Notes: generated by a model from the letters alone, not told the origin. 7,550 nucleotides of DNA from an uncultured Candidatus Competibacteraceae bacterium (GCA_937872125.1 CALMNY010000545.1:1-7550), one strand, 5' to 3'. Shown: positions 1-6,990, counted from the stretch's first letter. Translations and numbers: made by a program.

Positions 1-20
1 GGGCCTTTATCTACATCCAG

Positions 21-1676
21 TCAGGGAGTGCGCCGCCCGATCCGGCCATAATGGAGGAATAGCCGGTCGAAGATGTTGAGATAAACCCGGGCCGCCACCG
101 CCACGCTTAATCCCAGCAGTGTGGGAATGCCCAGCGGCGCCATGGCTTTGGCCAACCGCCGGCGAGCGCGGCGCAACCGTTCCACTCGATTAAGATACTG
201 GTTGATTCGGGCATTCTGGCTATAGGCTATGCTGCTGAGCAACCCCAGACCCAGCAAGGCCGATACCCACCAGGGCAGGAACGAAAGCACGAACGCCCCG
301 GCGCTCAGGGGCACCATCAGGGCGGCCAGCACGATGACGTAGGGCAGGCGTTGGCCCAGGAAAAACACCTTGAAAAATTGCTTGGATCCCACGCCCAGAT
401 ACTTGAGCAAGACCTGGCGTTGGGTCTTGTCCCGCAACAGATCCTGAATCCGCAGGAAACGCCAGTCCGCCCTGGCGGCGGAATCTGGCCAAGATTCGCT
501 AACCAGCCGGTAGCCGTAATACATCAAAGCGTCCGCTTCCTGGTCAGTGAAAGAATCCAGATCAGTACGAATATGCGAGAGCGCATACAGTAGTTGCGGA
601 GCATCATCAGGGAACGTCTGTTGACTAACAGCGGCGCCCAGATGGAAAAAGGCATGAGTTTGTGGTGGCCGGGCGAAGAGATCATCCAGAATCTTGTTGC
701 GAATCCGATCCATCATGATTTCGTTGGCTCGCATGGCGATATTGATCAGGCCGGTGGACGGGTCTGGCGCATGCTTCAGCAAATCCGAGGCGTCGCTGCA
801 CAGGACCTGAGTGCAGCCTGCGGCGAATAGCGAAACCAGTCCCTGATTATCGAAAACGCCGCCATCCACCAACCGGATCACGATATTCTCACCGGCCTCA
901 GACTGATAAAGGCCGCTCAAACTTAACGGTTCAAACAGACCGGGCACGCAGCAGGAAGCCGCCACCGCCTGCCCCAAGGTCAGTCGGTCCAAGCGGTAGC
1001 GCTGCGCTGGTGTCAGGGCCGGGCTGTCGAAATACAGCTTGGGCATCGCCGGCATCTGGCTGGCCGGTCGGTGATAGCCGGAGGTTTCTTCTCCCACAAA
1101 AGCGCCGGTGAACTGCCATAAATTGCCAGTATTCAGGGCGGTTGCGTTCAGAATCAGGCTGGGAATTTTGGCAGGAAGCTCGCCCACCGGCGTGGGAAAG
1201 ACAGCGGGTTGGATCGGCAGATCCTTGAGCAACAGGCCGGTTGTCCCCTGTATTGGCGCATAGAGCAGATCGGTATAGAGTTCGGCCATGCGGTCAGTGG
1301 ACGAATAGCTTTCCCGGAATATCCGGGCGTTTTTGCGCCAGTCCAGAAAGGCGCGCATCCGCAGGTTTTTCTGCACCGCCCGCAGAAATTCGGCCTCTAT
1401 TTCCCGGACCAGGCGGATATAAGCCTCCTGGCTGGGCGGTAAGCGGTCGGCACGACGCCCCTCCAGCAGTTCCTTGATCTTGAGGTAGTAATAAGCACCG
1501 ATGATGGAGCCGCCGGATACGGTGGAAATCACATCTACGCACCGCAGCAAATCCAGTTCCGCCAATCGGCCCAGCACGCCGATATGAAACAGGGAAGCGC
1601 GCAGACCGCCGCCCGAGAGCGCCAGGCCGGTTTTATGGCGCCAGGCGGCCGTGTGGAACGCAGGAAAATCAACCAT
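21..1676 (-). CDS. Patatin-like phospholipase family protein with hydrophobic C-terminal tail
   Basis: Predicted serine acyl hydrolase (551 aa) of the patatin fold, expected to cleave acyl esters of phospholipids or other lipids with a Ser-Asp dyad. The N-terminal glycine-rich oxyanion loop is visible (SGGGLRAS, residues 21-28). The nucleophile elbow is T52-V-S-G-G56 with Ser54, so the first Gly of the usual GxSxG is Thr. The catalytic Asp is in the DGG motif at 271-273. After the catalytic region there is a long hydrophobic stretch (about 446-486) that could form a membrane hairpin, then a strongly basic segment (about 489-510, RRARRR), then another hydrophobic stretch (about 516-533). No signal peptide is seen, so an inner-membrane protein with a cytosolic lipase domain is the simplest reading. 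The gene starts 33 bases after the transporter gene on the same strand, probably on the same transcript. The start is the ATG nearest the conserved domain; its ribosome binding site is weak. Substrate is unknown. Confidence 0.85.
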   Translation of the reverse strand: MVDFPAFHTAAWRHKTGLALSGGGLRASLFHIGVLGRLAELDLLRCVDVISTVSGGSIIGAYYYLKIKELLEGRRADRLPPSQEAYIRLVREIEAEFLRAVQKNLRMRAFLDWRKNARIFRESYSSTDRMAELYTDLLYAPIQGTTGLLLKDLPIQPAVFPTPVGELPAKIPSLILNATALNTGNLWQFTGAFVGEETSGYHRPASQMPAMPKLYFDSPALTPAQRYRLDRLTLGQAVAASCCVPGLFEPLSLSGLYQSEAGENIVIRLVDGGVFDNQGLVSLFAAGCTQVLCSDASDLLKHAPDPSTGLINIAMRANEIMMDRIRNKILDDLFARPPQTHAFFHLGAAVSQQTFPDDAPQLLYALSHIRTDLDSFTDQEADALMYYGYRLVSESWPDSAARADWRFLRIQDLLRDKTQRQVLLKYLGVGSKQFFKVFFLGQRLPYVIVLAALMVPLSAGAFVLSFLPWWVSALLGLGLLSSIAYSQNARINQYLNRVERLRRARRRLAKAMAPLGIPTLLGLSVAVAARVYLNIFDRLFLHYGRIGRRTP

Positions 1677-1709
1677 GGCTTTGAGCGTAACCTGTCGGGC
1701 AGTAAAATT

Positions 1710-2945
1710 TCAGGCCAGCACCCCGACAATCGCCCCGCACAGGCAGGTGGCGAAGGTGCCGGCGAGGATGGATTTCATCCCAAGCTGGACGATTTCGATC
1801 TTGCGTTCGGGCGCCATCGAACCCAGTCCCCCGATCATGATGCCAAGCGAGCCGAAATTGGCGAAGCCGCATAGGGCATAGGTCAGAATCAGGCGCGAGC
1901 GTTCAGAAAAAGCATCGGCCTGCCGGGCGAAGTCAAGATAGGCGACGAACTCGTTCAGTACGGTTTTGGCGCCGAGCAATGCGCCGCCGATCTGGGCTTC
2001 GGCCCAGGGCAAACCCAGGCTCCAGGCCAGCGGCGCGAACAGCCAGCCCATCATCCGTTGCAGGGTTAGCGGCGCACCAGCCACCGCAGGTAGAGCAGCC
2101 AGGATTGTATTGGCAAGGCTGACCAGCGCCACCAGCACCACCAGCATGGCCAGGATGTTGAGGAATAGTTGTAACCCGTCGGCGGCGCCCCGGGTGATCG
2201 CGTCCATGGCGTTGCCGGACCGCAGCTCCTCAGCGAAATCGCCAGCGGTGGCTTCCTCCGCCCCCCACGGCACCATAAGCGCCGAGATGGCTAATCCCGC
2301 CGGTGCGGTGATGACCGAAGCTACCAGGATATGACCCAGGGCGCCCGGTATGACAGGCGCCAGTAGTGAAGCGTACAGCACCATTACTGTCCCGGCGATG
2401 CCGGCCATCCCGACTACCATCACGGCGAACAGTTCGCCCCGGCTCATTCGCACTAGATACGGTTTAATCAACAACGGTGCTTCAACCATGCCCACGAACA
2501 CGTTGACTGCGGTCGCAAGACCGAGTGCGCCGCCGATCCCCAGAGTTCGCCGCAATACCCAGGAGAAGCTGCGCACGATCCACTGCAAAACGCCCCAGTG
2601 GAACAGCAGCGCCGACAGCGCCGACATCACCAGCACCACTGGCAGGGCCTGGAAGGCGAGGATGAAGCTGGCGCCTGATCGGTTCTCGGCAAAGGGCAGT
2701 GGGCCGCCGCCGAGGTAGCCAAAAACGAAGCTGGCGCCGGCCTGGGTTGCCGCTTGGATCGCCTCGACCACGGTGTTAAGGCCGAGTACCGCCTCGTGCA
2801 CACCGGGTATTTTCAACAATGCCAGCGCTGATAGCACTGCGAGCGCTACGCCAGCCACCACTGGCCGCCACTGGATGGCGTGGCGTTCTTCGCTGATCGC
2901 CCACGAAACCGCCAGAATTAGCACGATGCCCACGAGCCCCTGCAT
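1710..2945 (-). CDS. CNT-family (NupC-like) nucleoside transporter
   Basis: Inner-membrane nucleoside:cation symporter of the concentrative nucleoside transporter family (411 aa, close to the usual 400-425). Hydrophobic segments run through the whole protein. Family signatures are clear: hairpin 1 with VGMVEAPLLIKPYL (151-164), NEFVAYLDF (331-339), and hairpin 2 with FANFGSLGIMIGG (361-373). Compared with the Vibrio cholerae CNT, the ribose-contact residues are kept (Glu332, Asn363, Ser366). The nucleobase contacts Gln-Thr before the hairpin-1 Glu are Met153-Val154 here, so substrate preference may differ. For this reason I give no nupC symbol. The ATG has a strong ribosome binding site (GAGGGGG, 2951-2957, five bases upstream). 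The gene probably has its own promoter in the AT-rich gap upstream and leads into the lipase gene downstream. Confidence 0.93.
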   Translation of the reverse strand: MQGLVGIVLILAVSWAISEERHAIQWRPVVAGVALAVLSALALLKIPGVHEAVLGLNTVVEAIQAATQAGASFVFGYLGGGPLPFAENRSGASFILAFQALPVVLVMSALSALLFHWGVLQWIVRSFSWVLRRTLGIGGALGLATAVNVFVGMVEAPLLIKPYLVRMSRGELFAVMVVGMAGIAGTVMVLYASLLAPVIPGALGHILVASVITAPAGLAISALMVPWGAEEATAGDFAEELRSGNAMDAITRGAADGLQLFLNILAMLVVLVALVSLANTILAALPAVAGAPLTLQRMMGWLFAPLAWSLGLPWAEAQIGGALLGAKTVLNEFVAYLDFARQADAFSERSRLILTYALCGFANFGSLGIMIGGLGSMAPERKIEIVQLGMKSILAGTFATCLCGAIVGVLA

Positions 2946-3141
2946 TTGGTCCCCCTCTCTTCAGGTTGGGTAGAAGTGCAGCGTTGTCTGGCAATAGGCC
3001 TGATTTTAATAGGTAGGATGGATGAGTGAGGTGAAATTTGCTAATAAATCCATTGATTAGGTGTTTGGTTTTGGTTGAATAAGATGATGATATAAAAACG
3101 GTCTAAAATCCAATTGCCTTGGCGCAGAAACGCCCTACCCT
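2946..3141. other. Intergenic gap with AT-rich core between yaiL and the transporter gene
   Basis: This 196-base gap is the longest non-coding stretch here. The core (about 3001-3120) is roughly one third G+C, far below the neighbouring genes. It should hold the promoter of the minus-strand transporter gene, but I could not pick a convincing -35/-10 pair. Candidates such as TTGGAT followed by TATCAT have a spacer of only 15. Two four-base-pair hairpins just after the yaiL stop (3121-3134 and around 3110-3122) are too weak to call terminators. No credible small gene or RNA is visible. Confidence 0.5.
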
Positions 3142-3684
3142 TCAGGCCCCCTTCTCCTCTTCGCTGATATCGGAACCATCGCTTTCGGGATGCAGCGTCA
3201 GCACCCGCTCCGGTACGAATTCCGCCAGCTTCAGAGCGGTCTCGCGCGGGGCCAGGGAAAAATCAAATTCATCATGGTCACCGCGCAGGATCGCCAGCCG
3301 GCCCATGGCCAGCGCCTTGCGCTGCGCTGGAGTCACCCGGATGGCGCGGATCCAGTGACCGTCACTGTCGAGGAAGTTGTAATAGATTTCCGCTTTCGGA
3401 TCGTTCAGGCGATGACTGTCAATCAACTGGCGCGCGCGGGCGGCCAACTCCCGCTGTTTTTTCTCGGCTTCGCGCGCCAGATTGAGCTGCCGATCCTGCT
3501 CCCGTTTGCGGGCGTCTTCGGCCTCGGCCTGGCGGTGCGCTTCCGCCTGCCGCGCTGCTTCCTCCGCCGCCAGCGCCTTGTTCTTCTTGCGCTGATAGTC
3601 CTGTTTGCGGTTGTCGGCATCCAGCTTTTTAGCCTTGTCCGCCGACGCCAGCCCCGCTTTTAACAACTCATCCCGCAGTGACAT
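3142..3684 (-). CDS. yaiL: DUF2058 family protein YaiL
   Basis: Small soluble protein (180 aa; E. coli YaiL is 179) of the DUF2058 family, sometimes labelled a nucleoprotein or polynucleotide-associated enzyme. Its biochemical role is not established. The N-terminus is MSLRDELLKAGLASADKAKK, typical of the family. Residues about 20-95 are highly charged, rich in Lys, Arg, Glu, Ala and Gln, and should form a long helix or coiled coil. A compact C-terminal part (about 98-165) carries the conserved pattern YNFLDSDGHWIRAIRVTPAQRKALAMG split across 101-127. The tail is acidic (SDGSDISEEEKGA). A clear ribosome binding site (AGGAGG, 3695-3700, ten bases upstream) supports the start. It begins 27 bases after the serA stop with no terminator between, so it is probably co-transcribed with serA. 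No catalytic motif can be pointed to. Confidence 0.9.
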   Translation of the reverse strand: MSLRDELLKAGLASADKAKKLDADNRKQDYQRKKNKALAAEEAARQAEAHRQAEAEDARKREQDRQLNLAREAEKKQRELAARARQLIDSHRLNDPKAEIYYNFLDSDGHWIRAIRVTPAQRKALAMGRLAILRGDHDEFDFSLAPRETALKLAEFVPERVLTLHPESDGSDISEEEKGA

Positions 3685-3711
3685 CGTTCCCTGCCCTCCT
3701 CGCTCACCGCT

Positions 3712-4950
3712 TCAATACAACACCCGGGTCCGAATCGTGCCGGTCACCGCATCCAGCCGCTTCTTCAAGTTCAGGGTTTCGGTGCGTTCGCCGCCATCAA
3801 TATCAATCACCACGTAACCAATGCGCGGATTGGTTTGCAGATACTGGCCGGCGATGTTGATCTGCTGTTCGGAGAAAATAGCGTTGATTTGCGACAACAC
3901 GCCCAGCTGATTGCGATGGATGTGCAGCAGCCGATGCTTGCCGGGATGTTCGGGCAACGCCACTTCCGGGAAGTTGACTGAACTCACCGTCGAACCGTTA
4001 TTGCTGTATTTAATCAGCTTGCCCGCGACTTCCAGACCGATGTTCTGTTGCGCTTCCTCGGTGCTGCCGCCAACATGGGGCGTGAGCAGCACATTGTCGA
4101 ACTGGCGCAGCGGGGAAATGAACTCTTCGTCGTTCGCTTTCGGTTCGGCGGGGAATACGTCAATCGCCGCTCCCGCCAGATGCTGCGATTCCAGAGCCTG
4201 GGTCAGGGCATCAATATCCACCACCGTGCCACGGGCGGCGTTGATCAACCGCGCGCCCGGTTTCATGCGGGCCAGTTGCTCGGCCCCGATCATCCGCCAG
4301 GTTTGCGGCGTTTCCGGCACGTGCAGCGTCACTACATCAGCCACGTCCAACAGCAGATCCAGCGACGGCAACGGTTGCGCATTGCCCAGCGCCAGCTTGG
4401 TTTCGATGTCGTAGAACACCACCCGCATCCCCAGCGCCTCGGCCAGCACCCCGACCTGGGTGCCGATGTGACCGTAACCGACGATGCCCAGACACTTGCC
4501 GCGCGCCTCGTGCGAACCGGTGGCGGTCTTCACCCAGCCGCCCCGATGAGCGATGGCGCTGCGCTGAGGAATGCCGCGCAGCAGCAGGATAATTTCCGCC
4601 AGCACCAGTTCCGCCACGCTGCGGGTGTTGGAAAAGGGCGCGTTGAACACCGGAACGCCACGTTCCTGAGCGGCGTCGAGGTCTACCTGATTGGTGCCGA
4701 TGCAGAAACAGCCAACCCCGATCAACCGGGGAGCGTGTTCAAATACATTGGAACTCAACTGGGTAGCGGAGCGGATACCGACGAAATACGCATCGCTGAT
4801 GGCCGCCAGCAGTTGGGATTCGGGCAGGGCTTTCGGATGCGCTTCGATATTGGTGTAACCGTCGGCCTGGAACGCTTCCACGGCGCTGGCGTGAACGCCT
4901 TCCAGCAGCAGAATCTTGATCCTGCTTTTATCGAGTGAAGTCTTGGTCAT
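3712..4950 (-). CDS. serA: D-3-phosphoglycerate dehydrogenase SerA
   Basis: Catalyses NAD-dependent oxidation of 3-phosphoglycerate to 3-phosphohydroxypyruvate, the first step of serine synthesis, in the cytosol. At 412 aa it matches the E. coli-type enzyme (410 aa), which has an ACT domain but no intervening ASB domain. The NAD motif GYGHIG is at 158-163. The catalytic residues fall at the E. coli positions: Arg240 (NAARG), Glu269 (PAEP) and His292 (TPHVGGST). The C-terminal ACT domain (about 340-412) keeps the serine-site residues His345, Asn347 and Asn365, so serine feedback inhibition is expected. The N-terminus (MTKTSLDKSRIKILLLEGVH) aligns with E. coli SerA, which fixes the ATG even though no strong ribosome binding site precedes it. 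It is followed by yaiL and is divergent from the D-2-hydroxyglutarate dehydrogenase gene, a pairing known in Pseudomonas. Confidence 0.98.
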   Translation of the reverse strand: MTKTSLDKSRIKILLLEGVHASAVEAFQADGYTNIEAHPKALPESQLLAAISDAYFVGIRSATQLSSNVFEHAPRLIGVGCFCIGTNQVDLDAAQERGVPVFNAPFSNTRSVAELVLAEIILLLRGIPQRSAIAHRGGWVKTATGSHEARGKCLGIVGYGHIGTQVGVLAEALGMRVVFYDIETKLALGNAQPLPSLDLLLDVADVVTLHVPETPQTWRMIGAEQLARMKPGARLINAARGTVVDIDALTQALESQHLAGAAIDVFPAEPKANDEEFISPLRQFDNVLLTPHVGGSTEEAQQNIGLEVAGKLIKYSNNGSTVSSVNFPEVALPEHPGKHRLLHIHRNQLGVLSQINAIFSEQQINIAGQYLQTNPRIGYVVIDIDGGERTETLNLKKRLDAVTGTIRTRVLY

Positions 4951-4986
4951 GGGTGCGCCGGGTTGGGCAGTGATAGAATGGGTTTG

Positions 4987-5015
4987 AACATAATCCCTCT
5001 GGCCGGGGCTGGCAA
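4987..5015 (-). promoter_or_regulatory. Candidate sigma-70 promoter for serA
   Basis: On the minus strand there is a -35 box TTGCCA (5010-5015), a 17-base spacer and a -10 box TATGTT (4987-4992). Five of six and four of six bases match consensus. Transcription would start near 4980, giving a leader of about 30 bases before the serA ATG. On the plus strand CATAAT (4989-4994) and TAGAAT (4974-4979) resemble -10 boxes for the divergent gene, but neither has a good -35, so the two promoters may overlap. This is pattern matching only. Confidence 0.4.
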
Positions 5016-5046
5016 CCTTACCTTTTTACCCCTGAAGCGACAACCG

Positions 5047-6453
5047 ATGACTCTGTACCCTCCGAGTGAATCCGCCGCTCTGCTCGACGGCATCCGCGCC
5101 TTTATCGAACCGGCCCATGTGCGCACCGATCCGGACAGTGCTCTGACTTACGGCCGCGACTGGACCCGGCTTCATACGCCCAATCCGCTGGCAGTGGTAC
5201 TGCCGGGCCGCATCGAGCAGGTGCAGCAACTGGTGCGTTACGCGAATGAGCATCGGCTGCCGCTGGTGCCCTCCGGCGGTCGTACCGGATTGAGCGGCGC
5301 GGCGGTGGCCTGCCAGGGCGAGATCGTGGTGTCGCTGGAACGGCTGAACCGGATTCTGGATTTCGACCCGGTGGATCGCAGCGTGACCTGCCAGGCGGGC
5401 GTCGTCACCGAGGTCGTGCAAAATTTCGCCCGCGACCATGGCTTGTACTATCCGGTGGATTTCGCCTCGCGCGGCTCCAGCCAGATCGGCGGCAACATCG
5501 CCACCAATGCCGGCGGCATCAAAGTCATCCGCTATGGCCTGACCCGCGACTGGGTCACCGGCCTGAAGGTCGTCACCGGGCGCGGCGACCTGCTTGATCT
5601 CAACCGGGGGCTGATCAAAAACGCCACGGGCTACGATCTGCGGCATTTATTCATCGGCAGCGAAGGCACGCTGGGCCTCATCGTGGAGGCGACGCTGAAG
5701 CTGGCCCGCCCGTTGCGCGAGCCGAGCGTGCTGGTGCTGGGCGTGCCGGACCTGAACGGAATCATGGCGATTTACGACTTGTTCCGCCGCAAGCTGGAAT
5801 TGACCGCCTTCGAGTTTTTCTCGGAACTGGCGCTGCGCCATGTGCTGAACAAAGGCCTGCACCGCCCGTTCGACAGCGAGACGCCCTATTACGTGCTGAT
5901 CGAATTCGAGAATCCGGACGGCTTGCATACCGACGAGGCGCTGGCGCTGTTCGAGCAGTGCGCCGAACAGGGCTGGCTGGCCGACGGGGTGATCAGTCAG
6001 AGCGAAGCGCAGGCCAAAGAACTGTGGCGGCTGCGCGAGGACATCAGCGAATCCATTGCCGAGCATCAACCCTACAAGAACGACATCGCGGTGCGGATTG
6101 CGCGGGTGCCGGCGTTGCTGGCGGAAATGGATGAACTGCTCCAGCGGGAATATCCGGATTTTGAGGTGTTATGGTACGGCCACATCGGCGATGGCAACCT
6201 GCACATCAACATCCTCAAGCCGGCGGACCGGGAATCCGCCGCGTTCGCCAAACAGTGTGGAACCGTCAGCGAGCACCTGTTCGAGGCTTTACAACGGTAC
6301 GGTGGCAGCATTTCCGCCGAACACGGGGTCGGTCTGACCAAGAAACCGTATTTGCATTACACCCGCGATGAAGCGGAAATCAGCTATTTGCGCGCCATCA
6401 AGCAGGTGTTCGATCCTCAGGGAATTATGAATCCAGGAAAAATCTTTGATTGA
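5047..6453 (+). CDS. FAD-binding oxidase, D-2-hydroxyglutarate dehydrogenase type
   Basis: Flavoprotein (468 aa from this start) of the FAD-binding type 4 (GlcD/D2HGDH) family, which oxidises D-2-hydroxy acids. The likely substrate is D-2-hydroxyglutarate, giving 2-oxoglutarate, with electrons passed on through electron-transfer flavoprotein. FAD-domain motifs are PSGGRTGLSGA (75-85), GGNIATNAGG (148-157) and GSEGTLGL (204-211). The C-terminal domain has YGHIGDGNLH and SAEHGVG; His379, His386 and Glu425 correspond to the zinc ligands His434, His441 and Glu475 of human D2HGDH. The reading frame stays open back to TTG 4963, but that would add 28 residues that do not resemble the family and would run through the likely promoters. 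ATG 5047 is therefore preferred; its ribosome binding site is weak (GAAG at 5032-5035). Divergence from serA strongly favours the D-2-hydroxyglutarate assignment over glycolate or D-lactate oxidation. Confidence 0.92.
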   Translation: MTLYPPSESAALLDGIRAFIEPAHVRTDPDSALTYGRDWTRLHTPNPLAVVLPGRIEQVQQLVRYANEHRLPLVPSGGRTGLSGAAVACQGEIVVSLERLNRILDFDPVDRSVTCQAGVVTEVVQNFARDHGLYYPVDFASRGSSQIGGNIATNAGGIKVIRYGLTRDWVTGLKVVTGRGDLLDLNRGLIKNATGYDLRHLFIGSEGTLGLIVEATLKLARPLREPSVLVLGVPDLNGIMAIYDLFRRKLELTAFEFFSELALRHVLNKGLHRPFDSETPYYVLIEFENPDGLHTDEALALFEQCAEQGWLADGVISQSEAQAKELWRLREDISESIAEHQPYKNDIAVRIARVPALLAEMDELLQREYPDFEVLWYGHIGDGNLHINILKPADRESAAFAKQCGTVSEHLFEALQRYGGSISAEHGVGLTKKPYLHYTRDEAEISYLRAIKQVFDPQGIMNPGKIFD

Positions 6454-6475
6454 TGATGGTATAAATCAGTCAAAG
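6438..6475 (-). terminator. Candidate intrinsic terminator of the pterin-family gene, spanning both convergent stop codons
   Basis: CTTTGATTGAT (6444-6454) pairs with ATCAGTCAAAG (6465-6475) over 11 positions, one of them a wobble or mismatch depending on strand, around a ten-base loop. Read on the minus strand, the stem is followed by five T (6442-6438), as in a Rho-independent terminator. On the plus strand no T-run follows. Both stop codons (6451-6453 plus, 6466-6468 minus) lie within the arms. The stem is AT-rich, so it may be weak. Confidence 0.5.
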
Positions 6476-6990
6476 CGAATGCGGTAACTCGCGCCCTGGC
6501 CGCGCGATTCATCAACGCGCAGCTTTGCGCTTCTGATCCGTTCCCGCCAGGGGATGGCGGGGTCCAGGCTCAGTTCCGCCCAGAACCGCTCGAACAACAG
6601 CCGAGCCAGATTTTCAGTGGTGATGTTATCGGTCGCCAGCACCACCACCTCATCGGCGGGCAGCACATAGCGTTTGCCGCACAGCCGGAATGCGCATTCG
6701 TCCTCCGCCCGGCCCAGCCATTCCAGCCATGGGTTGTCTCCAGCGATCAGCACCTTCTCATCCCAGGTCCCACAGACCGCCCGCAATACCTGTTTAAAGG
6801 CTTCGTAATCGAGCAATCGCGCCAGCGCCGGCGGTTCGGCCAGTTCGACCTCAAGCTGCACCTGATAGTTATGGCCGTGCAGGCCTTCCTTACTCCCATC
6901 GGCGAACACGGTCATATGCGCCGCCGAGAATTTGAGCGTATCCTTGCAAATGTGAAGGGTCCAGCTTTGCTGTCCGCTCAATCCAGTCAT
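6466..6990 (-). CDS. 6-pyruvoyl-tetrahydropterin synthase (PTPS/QueD) family protein, atypical active site
   Basis: T-fold protein (174 aa) of the PTPS/QueD family, whose members act on 7,8-dihydroneopterin triphosphate in queuosine, biopterin or folate pathways. The three zinc ligands are present: His25 (FSAAH), His38 and His40 (HGHNY). The substrate-anchoring glutamate is probably Glu161 (VDESRGQGASY), and TTEN (124-127) matches the PTSE region of QueD. Two usual catalytic residues are not seen. The Cys four residues before HGH in QueD is Lys34 here, with Glu35 next to it. The LDH motif reads WDEK (76-79), with Glu78 in place of His. The protein is about 50 residues longer than E. coli QueD, with extra sequence around 90-120. 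I therefore do not call it queD. A GAGGG ribosome binding site seven bases before the ATG supports the start. No pterin or queuosine gene adjoins it; it is divergent from dapD. Confidence 0.85.
   Translation of the reverse strand: MTGLSGQQSWTLHICKDTLKFSAAHMTVFADGSKEGLHGHNYQVQLEVELAEPPALARLLDYEAFKQVLRAVCGTWDEKVLIAGDNPWLEWLGRAEDECAFRLCGKRYVLPADEVVVLATDNITTENLARLLFERFWAELSLDPAIPWRERIRSAKLRVDESRGQGASYRIRFD

Noticed and set aside
1693..1728. Inverted repeat TGTCGGG/CCCGACA as a terminator between the transporter and lipase genes
   Set aside because: The loop is 22 bases and no T-run follows on the minus strand. At most it is a weak structure in the transcript.
2776..2994. Open frame running into the transporter gene from upstream on the same strand
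   Set aside because: It overlaps the well-supported transporter start in another frame, has no family resemblance and lacks its own clear ribosome binding site.
3004..3051. Possible 15-residue leader peptide on the minus strand before the transporter gene
   Set aside because: There is no ribosome binding site before its ATG, no run of regulatory codons and no attenuator-like hairpin after it.
3100..3141. Terminator after yaiL
   Set aside because: The small hairpins GGCG/CGCC and CCAA/TTGG have four-base-pair stems and no proper T-run directly after them.
4048..4938. Long plus-strand open frame (296 codons) opposite serA
   Set aside because: It lies antisense to a very well-supported gene. 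Its protein is rich in His, Gln, Arg and Gly with no recognisable domain, as expected of a shadow frame in GC-rich DNA.
4963..5046. N-terminal extension of the FAD oxidase from TTG 4963
   Set aside because: The frame is open, but the 28 extra residues do not look like the family N-terminus, the start is TTG, and the stretch overlaps the likely divergent promoters. ATG 5047 gives a 468-residue protein of normal length.
5026..5646. Minus-strand open frame (206 codons) opposite the FAD oxidase
   Set aside because: It is antisense to a motif-complete enzyme and shows no domain, only low-complexity composition.
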